This document shows positions 15,750-23,604 of a DNA stretch of 37,570 bases, one piece after another. The notes below the pieces were generated by a model. The model saw only the letters and a list, made by a program, of their open reading frames with translations, made no database searches and was not told where the DNA came from. Numbering within the stretch: the first letter of the stretch is position 1; each line of letters starts with the position of its first letter. The position numbers and the translations under genes were made by a program. This DNA comes from CAZPKH01 sp964407165 (lineage in GTDB: Bacteria; Bacteroidota; Bacteroidia; Bacteroidales; Muribaculaceae): NCBI GenBank assembly GCA_964407165.1, contig CAYOUJ010000022.1, positions 1-37,570 of the forward strand. Reading direction: 5' to 3'.

Positions 15750-17000
15750 ATGAGGAAGATTTTTGGGCTGATAATATGCGTATTAGCTTTAGTCGGGTGT
15801 TCTGAAGAAGCGCCGGATTATATCACTTTTGCTGAAGGGTTTACCGACTTGACTCTGCCGGTGGAGGGCGGGTCTATGGAAGTGACGCTCAGCGCATCGG
15901 GAGATTGGTCGGCCGTCACCGATGGCCAGGGTTGGTTCACGGCCACCAAGACTGCAGCAAACTCTCTGACAGTCACTGCGGAAGCGTTTGACGCATCGAC
16001 CTCGGCGTCTTATTCGCGCGTGGGCTTCGTGACCATTTATTGCGGGTCGCGGTCGGTGAAAGTTGCAGTCATACAGTCCGTTCCCGTCAGCGACGGTGAG
16101 CTCAAGCCTGGAAGCCTGCTCATCGAGGAGATATTCTTCACCGGCTCGCCGCTGCCGTCGACCAATGTGCCAAACGCCAAAAACATGGACCAATATTTCC
16201 TGATTACCAACAACTCCGACTCATTGGTTTACGCTGACGGACTGCTGATTATCGAGTCTAAGAACCCCAACGCGGGGCAGACATGGAAGGAGTTTGTCCA
16301 CCCCATCATCGACGAATATTGCGAGGCGGGCGCGGTGATGTGCATTCCCGGCAGCGGCACCGACGTGCCCGTGCTCCCCGGCGAGAGCCTGTTGATAGCC
16401 TCCAACGCAATCAACTATCGTTCAGGCTATAGCAGCGAAAATTCGGAAATTACCGTTGAGATAAACCCGCGGGGCATCGACCTTAGCGGCGCCGATTTCG
16501 AGTGGTACACCGAGTCGACCAACTCGGTCATCGACATCGACAATCCCGATGTGCCCAATTTGGAAGTATGGTTCTGTTACACACTGTCAATCTGGAATTT
16601 GCACAACCGCGGTTTCCAAAGCTACGCAATCGCGATGCCGCCGGAGGGGATGCCGCGGGAACGATTCCTCGAGGAGTATTCATGGGAGGGTGCCGAGTAC
16701 ATCAGCCACACCCTCGCCGGCGACTTTCAAATGACGCTCACGGGGGCTTATAAAGTGCCGAATACGTGGATATTAGACGCCGTGATGTGCACCGTCCCGT
16801 CGATCAACCAGACGCGGCAGTTCTCGTCGGCGCTCGATGCGGGGTGGACGTGGTGCTCGCCGCAAAATATCGATGCCGACTCGCAGCGCTATGGCCTGAG
16901 CGTGCGCCGCAAGCGCGGCGCCGACGGCAAGCTGATAGACACCAACAACTCGCTCAACGACTTCACGCCCAACGCAACGCCATCGCTGCGAGAACAATAG
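15750..17000 (+). CDS. BACON/DUF4876-type surface lipoprotein
   Basis: A 416-residue lipoprotein with lipobox LALVGC (Cys17) followed by SEEAPDY, an acidic stretch consistent with surface export. Residues about 33-112 (LTLPVEGGSMEVTLSASGDW ... VAVIQ) form a BACON-type Ig-like domain, often involved in carbohydrate or mucin adhesion. The remainder, beginning GSLLIEEIFFTGSP and ending DFTPNATPSL, fits DUF4876, a family seen beside TonB receptors. It is the last gene of the receptor cluster, 49 bases after the barrel gene, with the TTAAGGA array as its leader. Its stop abuts the stop of the convergent M16 homologue with no base between. Confidence 0.75.
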   Translation: MRKIFGLIICVLALVGCSEEAPDYITFAEGFTDLTLPVEGGSMEVTLSASGDWSAVTDGQGWFTATKTAANSLTVTAEAFDASTSASYSRVGFVTIYCGSRSVKVAVIQSVPVSDGELKPGSLLIEEIFFTGSPLPSTNVPNAKNMDQYFLITNNSDSLVYADGLLIIESKNPNAGQTWKEFVHPIIDEYCEAGAVMCIPGSGTDVPVLPGESLLIASNAINYRSGYSSENSEITVEINPRGIDLSGADFEWYTESTNSVIDIDNPDVPNLEVWFCYTLSIWNLHNRGFQSYAIAMPPEGMPRERFLEEYSWEGAEYISHTLAGDFQMTLTGAYKVPNTWILDAVMCTVPSINQTRQFSSALDAGWTWCSPQNIDADSQRYGLSVRRKRGADGKLIDTNNSLNDFTPNATPSLREQ

Positions 17001-18272
17001 CTAACCGGCAACGGCTATCGACAGAGCTTCCGGGCGCAGGTAACGGCGGCTCAGTTCGGCCATCTCGGCCGTGCCGAGCGAGTGGACGACCTCCTGCTGG
17101 CGCGCAAAATAGTCATCAGGGGTGGCTACGAGTTGGCGGTTGAGGTAATAGTCTGAAATAGTGAACGGTGAGTCGAGCTGCCCGACCATGCGGGTGACGT
17201 AGTGGCGGCGCACGCGCTCCAGCTCCTCGCCCGTTGGCGGCTCCTCGGCCATGCGCGTCAGCTCACGGCGCACCTCCTCAATGAGCGGGTCGACGTACTC
17301 CGGCGAGCACTGCGCCGTGATACGTATATAGCCCCCCTCTTGCATGCCGTAAAGCGCTGCAGATATGCCGTATGTGTAGCCCAGACGTTCGCGTATGTTG
17401 GCGTTGAGGCGGCTGCCGAAATAACCGCCGAGAGCATTGCAGAGGAAGCGCAGGGGTACATAGTCGGGGTGGTCGCGAAGGACGGCGGGGAGGTTGAGGC
17501 TCACACACGCCTGGTTTGCGCCAGGCACCGGCACGTCAACTCGCGAGGCTCCTCCATCCGTAAATGGCTTTACATCAATGGCAAACGCCGGTGCAGCTGT
17601 TGCGGGAAGCGCCTCGAAAGTGCCGACTAGCCGGCGCTCCTGCTCCTCGGTAAGGCGTCCCGCAATGTAAAGCGTCAGGCGCTCGGGCGAGAACACATTA
17701 TTATAATATGAGCGGATTTCATCGGGAGTGATTTCGAGAAAATCGTCGGGGCGGTCGGTTCCCACAAGGGTGTGTGTGGCGCCCATCACAAGACGGTTTG
17801 CAGCCAGCTCTGAATGGAAGCTAACCTTCTGCATGTCAATAGCCAGGCGCTGGGCGGCGCGACGCAGCTCGAGGTCGGTCTCCTTGTCATCGAAACGCGG
17901 TTGGCTGATGAGAAGAGCCGGCAGGTGGAGCAGTTGCTCGAAGCGTGAGGTGAGGCCGAGGACGCTGGCCGTGAGCGTGTGGCTGTGTCCGCCAAAGTTG
18001 AGAGTGGCGCCGTTATAGTCCGCCAAATCAGACACTTCGGCGGGAGTCATGTCACCGCAACCGGCACGCAGGAGCGGCGCTGCGACGGTGGGCACACAGC
18101 GGTTTGACGACTCGCAGACACCTCCGTCGACAGCCATCACCACGCGCCAAACCTCGTCAGCGCTGCCGGTGACGCTGACCACGCGGACGCCGTTCGTAAG
18201 GGAGTATTCACGCGCCGCGGGCATCGTTAGCGGCGGCAGGGAGCTAATCTTGGGGGCTTGTGTTCGGTCCAT
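17001..18272 (-). CDS. M16 family protein without the zinc motif (inactive-type subunit)
   Basis: A 423-residue protein with the two-domain M16B fold. Where active members carry HxxEH, this has APLLRAGCGDMTPAEVSD, so it should not be a peptidase alone. It keeps the C-terminal LNANIRERLGYTYG block (Arg/Tyr pair) found in the substrate-binding partner of M16 heterodimers. No signal peptide is evident, so it is probably cytoplasmic. Start choice: ATG at 18272 preserves the DRTQAP opening common to Bacteroidetes relatives and makes the gene overlap kdsB by 29 bases; ATG at 18224 is the alternative. No active cytoplasmic M16 partner is in this window. Confidence 0.85.
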   Translation of the reverse strand: MDRTQAPKISSLPPLTMPAAREYSLTNGVRVVSVTGSADEVWRVVMAVDGGVCESSNRCVPTVAAPLLRAGCGDMTPAEVSDLADYNGATLNFGGHSHTLTASVLGLTSRFEQLLHLPALLISQPRFDDKETDLELRRAAQRLAIDMQKVSFHSELAANRLVMGATHTLVGTDRPDDFLEITPDEIRSYYNNVFSPERLTLYIAGRLTEEQERRLVGTFEALPATAAPAFAIDVKPFTDGGASRVDVPVPGANQACVSLNLPAVLRDHPDYVPLRFLCNALGGYFGSRLNANIRERLGYTYGISAALYGMQEGGYIRITAQCSPEYVDPLIEEVRRELTRMAEEPPTGEELERVRRHYVTRMVGQLDSPFTISDYYLNRQLVATPDDYFARQQEVVHSLGTAEMAELSRRYLRPEALSIAVAG

Positions 18273-18963
18273 GGTTCTGTTTGAAAATCTTCTCCACGCG
18301 GTGGAGGTCTTGCGGGGTGTCGATGCCGATGGTGCGATGCGCAGTGTAGCAGCACTTTACCTTGACTCCGGCATCCACCCAGGTGACCTGCTCGAGGCTC
18401 TCGGCGATGGCGGCAGGGGATGGCTTCATGGCAGCCAGGCGCCGCAGCGTGTCGGCGCGATAGCCGTAGACGCCGGTGTGCGCCAGGCGCGAGATGTCGG
18501 TGCGGCTGAAGCGAACAGCCTGACTGTCAGCATTGACTGACACCTTTACGGTCATCGGGTCGGCTACCTCCTCGTCGGAGGCATCGCTCATAAGCGTGGC
18601 CACCTCGGCACCGTCGGCAACAGCCTGGCCCACAGCCTTGATCTGCTCGGGGAGTATCATCGGCTCGTCGCCCTGCAGGTTTATCACAACGGTGTCGCCG
18701 TTAAGGTTCAGGATTTCCGCGGCCTCAGCACAGCGGGCCGTGCCGTTGGGGCAGGTGTCGGAGGTTAGCACCACCTCGCCGCCAAACTCCCCCGCGACGT
18801 GTGCGATGACCGGCGAGTCTGTGGCCACGATGGCACGCATCCCTGTAGCATGCGCGGCACGCCACACATGCTCTATCATCGGGCGCCCGTCGAGCAGCAC
18901 GAGAGGCTTGCCGGGGAAACGCATCGAGCCCATTCGGGCCGGTATTATAACGACAGCGACCAT
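18244..18963 (-). CDS. kdsB: 3-deoxy-manno-octulosonate cytidylyltransferase KdsB
   Basis: A 239-residue cytoplasmic enzyme that makes CMP-Kdo from CTP and Kdo for lipid A-core assembly. Motifs: IPARMGSMRFPGKPL for nucleotide binding near the N-terminus, NLQGDEP for metal and sugar contact, and the HTGVYGYR and IDTPQDL blocks. Start choice: an upstream ATG adds seven residues, but a promoter -7 box lies inside that extension, so ATG at 18963 (MVAVVIIPAR) is preferred. It is the first gene of a two-gene unit with the overlapping M16 homologue. Confidence 0.95.
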   Translation of the reverse strand: MVAVVIIPARMGSMRFPGKPLVLLDGRPMIEHVWRAAHATGMRAIVATDSPVIAHVAGEFGGEVVLTSDTCPNGTARCAEAAEILNLNGDTVVINLQGDEPMILPEQIKAVGQAVADGAEVATLMSDASDEEVADPMTVKVSVNADSQAVRFSRTDISRLAHTGVYGYRADTLRRLAAMKPSPAAIAESLEQVTWVDAGVKVKCCYTAHRTIGIDTPQDLHRVEKIFKQNHGPNTSPQD

Positions 18964-18971
18964 TGTAACTG

Positions 18972-19002
18972 CAAATTTACACATTTCCCGTCAAATGTCA
19001 AA
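18972..19002 (-). promoter_or_regulatory. kdsB promoter
   Basis: On the minus strand TTTG (18999-19002) is followed after 19 bases by TAAATTTG (18972-18979), eight bases before the ATG at 18963. The mRNA probably has almost no leader. Confidence 0.75.
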
Positions 19003-19054
19003 TGAAAAATTTGTGAAACCTTCACAGAAACAATTTTGAAAACCATTAAAAATG

Positions 19055-19134
19055 AAAAGTTTTCCAAAACAAAACATTAAACTACACAAAAACAGCAAAA
19101 TAAAAATTTTGCCCATGCTAAAAGTTTTCCAAAA
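19055..19134 (+). repeat. AAAAGTTTTCCAAAA direct repeat in the kdsB-nrdD divergent region
   Basis: The 15-mer AAAAGTTTTCCAAAA occurs at 19055-19069 and 19120-19134, 65 bases apart. A related inverted GAAAACTTTT follows at about 19146-19155, just before the nrdD promoter. The whole gap is AT-rich, and such spaced copies are candidate operator sites for regulation of nrdD or kdsB. Confidence 0.6.
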
Positions 19135-19167
19135 TGAAAAATTGTTGAAAACTTTTTGCGTTTTTTC

Positions 19168-19198
19168 TTGCACAGTTTGCGCCCCTTCATTACCTTTG
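19168..19198 (+). promoter_or_regulatory. nrdD promoter
   Basis: TTG at 19168-19170, a 20-base spacer, then TACCTTTG at 19191-19198. The start codon chosen for nrdD is at 19246, leaving a leader of about 40 bases. The larger open frame starting at 19156 would begin upstream of this promoter and is rejected. Confidence 0.75.
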
Positions 19199-19245
19199 CA
19201 ATCGCTGTTCCGAAATACCTGAAGCAGATAAAGCAAACAATCACC

Positions 19246-21453
19246 ATGATACAAACTGTCATCAAGCGCGACGGTCGCATCGTCGGCTACAACGAAGAAA
19301 AAATCAAGGCCGCTATCCGCAAGGCCATGCTCCAGACCCCCGCCGGCGAAGACGAGGGCCTCATCCAGCGCATCGCTGACCGTATAGGCATCAGCGGCAA
19401 CGAGCAGATGAGCGTCGAGGAGATCCAGGACCGCGTGGAGCTGGAGCTTATGGAGAGCCCCCGCAAGGAGGTGGCCAAGAAATACATCGCCTACCGTGAC
19501 AAGCGCAGCATCGCCCGCCGCTCCAAGACCACCAACATCTTCCTCGAGATCATCGAGGCCAAGAACACCGACGTCACCCGTGAGAATGCCAACATGAACA
19601 CCGACTCCCCCGCGGGCATGATGATGAAGTTTGCTTCCGAGACCACCAAGCCCTACGTCGACGACTTCCTGCTCTCCGACGAGGCACGCGAGGCCGTGCG
19701 CGGAGGCTACCTGCACGTCCACGACAAGGACTACTACCCCACCAAGAGCCTGACGTGCGTGCAGCACCCTCTAGACAAGATACTCAAGAACGGCTTCGTC
19801 GCCGGCCACGGCGAGAGCCGCCCCGCAAAGCGCATCGAGACCGCCTCCGTCCTTGCCTGCATATCCCTTGAGATAGCCCAGAACGAGATGCACGGCGGCC
19901 AGGCCATCCCCGCCTTCGACTTCTACCTCGCGCCCTACGTGCGCGCGTCGCTGGTCGAGGAGATCAAGACCCTTGAGGCTCTCTACGGCGAGGACTACTC
20001 CGACCTCTACAAGGCCGAGCTTGACGACTACGTGTGCCGCCCGCTTGACGGCCTCAAGGGACGCGACCGCGTGCTCCAGCATGCCATAAACCAGACTGTC
20101 GGACGCGTCCACCAGGCTATGGAGGCCTTTATACACAACATGAACACTATCCACTCCCGCGGCGGCAACCAAGTGGTGTTCAGCTCGATAAACTACGGAA
20201 CGGACACCTCCGCCGAAGGTCGCTGCATCATACGCGAGATACTCAACTCCACCTACGAGGGCGTCGGCGGCGGCGCAACAGCCATCTTCCCCATCCAGAT
20301 CTGGAAGAAGAAGCGCGGTGTCAGCTACCTCCCCGAGGATCGCAACTACGACCTCTATCAGCTTGCATGCAAGGTGTCGGCGCGCCGCTTCTTCCCCAAC
20401 TTCCTCAACCTCGACGCCACTTTCAACCACCACGAGCTCTGGCGCGCCGACGACCCCGAGCGCTACCGCTACGAGGTGGCCACCATGGGCTGCCGCACAC
20501 GCGTGTTTGAAAACCGTTACGGCGAGAAGACCTCCATAGGCCGCGGCAACCTCAGTTTCTCTACCATCAACATCGTCCGTCTGGCCATCGAGTGCCGCAG
20601 CATCATCGACGAGACCGAGCGCATCGAGCGCTTCTTCAGCCGCCTCGACGAGATACTCGAGGTCACTGCACGGCAGCTGTGCGACCGCTACGACTTCCAG
20701 AAGACGGCCTTGGCAAAGCAGTTCCCCCTGCTCATGTCGAAGCTGTGGAACGGCTCCGAGCAGCTCGGTCCCGACGACACCGTCGATTCGGTAATCAACC
20801 AAGGGACCCTCGGCATCGGATTCATCGGCCTGGCAGAGTGCCTCGTGGCCCTCCGCGGCAAGCACCACGGCGAGGACGCCAAGAGCCAGGAGCTCGGCCT
20901 GCGCATTGTCAGCCACATGCGCTCCCGCGCCAACGAGTTCTCCGAGCGTTACGGCCACAACTTCTCCATCCTCGCCACCCCCGCCGAGGGCCTCTCCGGC
21001 AAGTTCACCGCACGCGACCGCAAGTCGTTCGGCGAAATCCCCGGCATCACCGACCGCGCATACTACACCAACTCGTGCCACGTGCCAGTATACTACCACT
21101 GCTCACCGCGCCACAAGGCCGAGATTGAGGCTCCCTACCACGACCTGTGCCGCGGCGGCCACATCTTCTACGTCGAGATTGACGGCGATGCCACCCACAA
21201 TCCCGAGGCCATCAGCGACATCGTCGACCTCATGGACAAGTACAATATAGGCTACGGCTCTGTAAACCACAACCGCAACCGCTGCATGGAGTGCGGCTAC
21301 GAGGATGCCTCCGACAACCTTGAGCAGTGCCCCCGCTGCGGCAGCCACGCCATCGACCGCCTCCAGCGCATCACCGGCTACCTCGTCGGCACCACCGACC
21401 GCTGGAACAGCGCCAAGCTCGCCGAACTCCGCGACCGCGTAGTCCACAAATAA
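19246..21453 (+). CDS. nrdD: anaerobic ribonucleoside-triphosphate reductase NrdD
   Basis: A 735-residue class III ribonucleotide reductase that makes deoxynucleotides without oxygen using a glycyl radical. An N-terminal ATP-cone (about 1-95, starting MIQTVIKRDGRIVGYNEEKI) is the allosteric site. The C-terminus has the zinc cysteines CMECG and CPRCG and the radical-site motif RITGYLVGT. Start chosen at 19246 because the promoter lies between it and the more upstream ATG. The activating radical-SAM enzyme NrdG, often directly downstream in Bacteroidales, is not here: the next gene is a DUF3108 protein after a repeat-filled gap. Candidate operator repeats lie upstream. Confidence 0.95.
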   Translation: MIQTVIKRDGRIVGYNEEKIKAAIRKAMLQTPAGEDEGLIQRIADRIGISGNEQMSVEEIQDRVELELMESPRKEVAKKYIAYRDKRSIARRSKTTNIFLEIIEAKNTDVTRENANMNTDSPAGMMMKFASETTKPYVDDFLLSDEAREAVRGGYLHVHDKDYYPTKSLTCVQHPLDKILKNGFVAGHGESRPAKRIETASVLACISLEIAQNEMHGGQAIPAFDFYLAPYVRASLVEEIKTLEALYGEDYSDLYKAELDDYVCRPLDGLKGRDRVLQHAINQTVGRVHQAMEAFIHNMNTIHSRGGNQVVFSSINYGTDTSAEGRCIIREILNSTYEGVGGGATAIFPIQIWKKKRGVSYLPEDRNYDLYQLACKVSARRFFPNFLNLDATFNHHELWRADDPERYRYEVATMGCRTRVFENRYGEKTSIGRGNLSFSTINIVRLAIECRSIIDETERIERFFSRLDEILEVTARQLCDRYDFQKTALAKQFPLLMSKLWNGSEQLGPDDTVDSVINQGTLGIGFIGLAECLVALRGKHHGEDAKSQELGLRIVSHMRSRANEFSERYGHNFSILATPAEGLSGKFTARDRKSFGEIPGITDRAYYTNSCHVPVYYHCSPRHKAEIEAPYHDLCRGGHIFYVEIDGDATHNPEAISDIVDLMDKYNIGYGSVNHNRNRCMECGYEDASDNLEQCPRCGSHAIDRLQRITGYLVGTTDRWNSAKLAELRDRVVHK

Positions 21454-21538
21454 TGCACAATGCATAATGCATAATGCACAATGCACAATGCGCAATGCAT
21501 AATTGCCATCCGGAGGGATTGATTGTGCATTATGCATT
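21451..21538 (+). repeat. AATGCACAAT/AATGCATAAT repeat cluster with 17-bp inverted repeat
   Basis: Starting at the nrdD stop, the sequence is a run of AATGCAYAAT units. Bases 21466-21482 and 21522-21538 are perfect 17-bp inverted copies, allowing a hairpin after nrdD. No T-run follows, so termination is uncertain. The same words make up the rplS terminator stem. Confidence 0.75.
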
Positions 21539-21588
21539 GATTAAACCTTTTGGCAATGGGCGTGTCTTATCTGAAAACTTCTGCGATT

Positions 21589-22341
21589 ATGAAAAGATTT
21601 GCACTCCTGACAGTAGCCCTGTGCGCCGTCATCTACGCCGGCGCATTTACCCTCTCGCCCGAAACCTTGCGCTACAAGGTCAGCTACAAGTGGGGGCTCG
21701 TCCACAAGAATGCCGGCACCGCCACCCTGCGCCTCAACGTCAGCGGCAGCAACGCCCGCGCTATTCTTTATGCTCGCACCGACCCCTGGGCCGACGGCAT
21801 ATATAACCTCCGCGACACACTCATCAGCAACTTCCCCGTGTCGACCTGCCTCCCCACTACATATACCCGCATCGCCCATGAAGACGGCTCGTATGCCCGC
21901 GACGAGGTGAAGTTCTCGCGCTCCGGCAACAACGTCTCCGCCACCACCACCCGCTGGCGCAAGGGCAAGAAAGACAGCCAGGTGACCAAGACCACCGGCT
22001 CGCTCTCGGCCCAGGGCATCACCGTGGACATGATGAGCGCGTTCTACTACCTGCGCACCCTCGACTTCCCCAACCTCACCAAAGGCTCCACCAAGACCAT
22101 CAACATCTTCTCCGGCAAGAAGAAGGAGCTGCTCAAAATCACATACATAGGCACCGACAACGTCAAGATCAACGGCAAAGACCGCCCAGCTTACAAGGTG
22201 AAGTTCACTTTCACCTCCGACGGTCGCAAGGAGTCGTCCGACCCAATTGAGGCGTGGATAGCCCAGGACGAGCGCCGCACCCCGCTGCTCATCGTCGGCT
22301 CGCTGAAAATCGGCAAAATCCGCTGCACCCTCGCCGAATAA
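21589..22341 (+). CDS. DUF3108 exported protein
   Basis: A 250-residue protein with a signal peptide (about 1-20, MKRFALLTVALCAVIYAGA). The mature part is beta-rich and starts LRYKVSYKWGLVHKNAGTATL, a pattern typical of DUF3108, followed by a C-terminal block where a sugar- or lipid-binding barrel is expected (YKVKFTF, IEAWIAQDERRTPLLIVGSL). Family function is unknown; a periplasmic or outer-membrane-associated role is likely. Start choice: ATG at 21589 directly begins the signal peptide; the frame stays open upstream to 21550 but that adds 13 non-signal residues. It is followed 48 bases later by another exported protein gene. Confidence 0.85.
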   Translation: MKRFALLTVALCAVIYAGAFTLSPETLRYKVSYKWGLVHKNAGTATLRLNVSGSNARAILYARTDPWADGIYNLRDTLISNFPVSTCLPTTYTRIAHEDGSYARDEVKFSRSGNNVSATTTRWRKGKKDSQVTKTTGSLSAQGITVDMMSAFYYLRTLDFPNLTKGSTKTINIFSGKKKELLKITYIGTDNVKINGKDRPAYKVKFTFTSDGRKESSDPIEAWIAQDERRTPLLIVGSLKIGKIRCTLAE

Positions 22342-22389
22342 TGCCACTTTACCCGCTTTCCCGATAAACATCTAACCAATAGACTTTTC

Positions 22390-22962
22390 ATGAAGCGAAT
22401 CATCACACTTGCCCTCGTGGCACTCTTGCTCGCCCCGGTATTCACCCTCGAGGCTGCGCAAAAGAAGACCACCCGCAAGCGCGTGGTCAAGCCCGTAACT
22501 ACCACCAAGGAGCTCGACAACCCCGCTATGGACGCAACCGCTCCGTGCAATACCGTGGCAGAGCCATTCAGTTCATTCATCACCAAGTGGTGCTCCACAC
22601 CCTCTTTCCGCACCGAGCGCTCCAAAGGCCTGCAGATGGGATGGTATGACGTGGAGACCGGCAACATGGAGATATACGAGGGCAGTGACGGAAAGGACAT
22701 TTACGACATGGTGTTCAGCCAATACACCCCTGCCAACTGGACCGACTTCTTCCGCCCCCGCCACGTGGAGACCAAAAAGGGCAGCACACTGACCGACTAC
22801 GAATATATGGAGTGGCACTGCGTCAGCCCCGAGATGATGGTCTACGACTACCAGGAAGGCTACGATCTCAACACTGAGGCCGGATGCGGCAGCGGACTCC
22901 AGCTCATCTTCCGGTTCGTCGGCGGCCGCTGGATGCTCGCCGTCATCAACTCCGTCGGCTAA
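22390..22962 (+). CDS. secreted hypothetical protein, possibly DUF4348-like
   Basis: A 190-residue exported protein. The signal peptide covers about residues 1-23 and is followed by a basic stretch (KKTTRKRVVK). The rest has regularly spaced aromatic residues and ends with LQLIFRFVGGRWMLAVINS, which resembles the end of DUF4348 proteins, as does the FSSFITKWCSTPSFRTER opening. That assignment is from memory and uncertain. Two cysteines (near residues 58 and 70) or later ones could form disulfides. It is probably cotranscribed with the DUF3108 gene. A 34-bp palindrome lies 20 bases past its stop. Confidence 0.75.
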   Translation: MKRIITLALVALLLAPVFTLEAAQKKTTRKRVVKPVTTTKELDNPAMDATAPCNTVAEPFSSFITKWCSTPSFRTERSKGLQMGWYDVETGNMEIYEGSDGKDIYDMVFSQYTPANWTDFFRPRHVETKKGSTLTDYEYMEWHCVSPEMMVYDYQEGYDLNTEAGCGSGLQLIFRFVGGRWMLAVINSVG

Positions 22963-22982
22963 ACCCCCGGAAAGAGAAATTG

Positions 22983-23016
22983 TCTTTAACCGGTTAATCG
23001 GTTAACCGGTTAAAGA
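22983..23016. repeat. 34-bp palindrome of TTAACCGG units
   Basis: Two 15-base arms, each TCTTTAACCGGTTAA on its own strand, surround TCGG. GGTTAA/TTAACC words repeat inside, so it is also an array of small palindromes. No T-run follows on the plus strand, so it is not a standard terminator. It lies between the 22390-22962 gene and the rplS terminator. Confidence 0.75.
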
Positions 23017-23018
23017 CC

Positions 23019-23061
23019 AAAAAAATAATGCACAATCTCGCCGAGCGAGATTGTGCATTAT
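23019..23061 (-). terminator. rho-independent terminator of rplS
   Basis: A perfect 16-bp stem (23025-23040 with 23046-23061, ATAATGCACAATCTCG) with a 5-base loop is followed on the minus strand by seven T. It lies about 20 bases after the rplS stop. The stem is built from the same AATGCACAAT words as the repeat after nrdD. Confidence 0.9.
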
Positions 23062-23082
23062 GCTTTGTGCTTTGAGCGAGCG

Positions 23083-23454
23083 TTACATCGTGGTCTTCTC
23101 TGACTCCTTCACGCGGCGGTCCTTGATGCGGGCCTTCTTGCCGGTGAGGTTGCGCAGGTAGTATAGCTTGGCGCGGCGCACCTTGCCATACTTGTTGATG
23201 GTGATAGAGTCGATGAACGGCGACTCCAGGGGGAAGATACGCTCCACGCCGATGTTATCAGACATCTTGCGGACAGTGAAACGGCGCTTGGCACCGCTGC
23301 CCGAGATGCGGATGACCACACCGCGATACTGCTGAATACGCTCCTTGTTACCCTCCTTGATGCGATAAGCCACGGTGATGGTGTCGCCGGGGACAAATCG
23401 GGGGTGCTCCTTGCCGGAGGCGAAGGCCTCTTCGGCAACTTTGATAAGATCCAT
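23083..23454 (-). CDS. rplS: 50S ribosomal protein L19
   Basis: A 123-residue ribosomal protein at the 30S-50S interface. The sequence is typical: FVPGDTITVAYRIKEGNKER, the QYRGVVIRISG strand, FTVRKMSDNIGVERIFPLES and the basic KVRRAKLYYLRNLTGKKARI tail. It stands alone, without the usual trmD/rimM partners. It has its own promoter with a leader of roughly 80 bases containing a CCGGTT-TCGT-AACCG hairpin, which might serve autoregulation, and a strong terminator. Confidence 0.97.
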   Translation of the reverse strand: MDLIKVAEEAFASGKEHPRFVPGDTITVAYRIKEGNKERIQQYRGVVIRISGSGAKRRFTVRKMSDNIGVERIFPLESPFIDSITINKYGKVRRAKLYYLRNLTGKKARIKDRRVKESEKTTM

Positions 23455-23541
23455 TTTAGTTTGGTGGAAATTAAAATGTTAACATTCGCCGCAACATTCA
23501 CGGGCCGCACTTTGTCCCGCCAGCGGTTACGAAACCGGCTG

Positions 23542-23572
23542 CAAAGTTACAAAATTTCCTAAAACAAGCAAA
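23542..23572 (-). promoter_or_regulatory. rplS promoter
   Basis: On the minus strand TTTG (23569-23572), a 19-base spacer, then TAACTTTG (23542-23549). The predicted leader to the ATG at 23454 is about 80 bases. Confidence 0.8.
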
Positions 23573-23604
23573 ATAAATTTTCAATACCTGATGGTTTTTA
23601 GTTG

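Noticed and set aside
19156..19245. N-terminal extension of NrdD from ATG 19156
   Set aside because: It begins upstream of the predicted promoter and the extension does not resemble the ATP-cone start, which begins at 19246.
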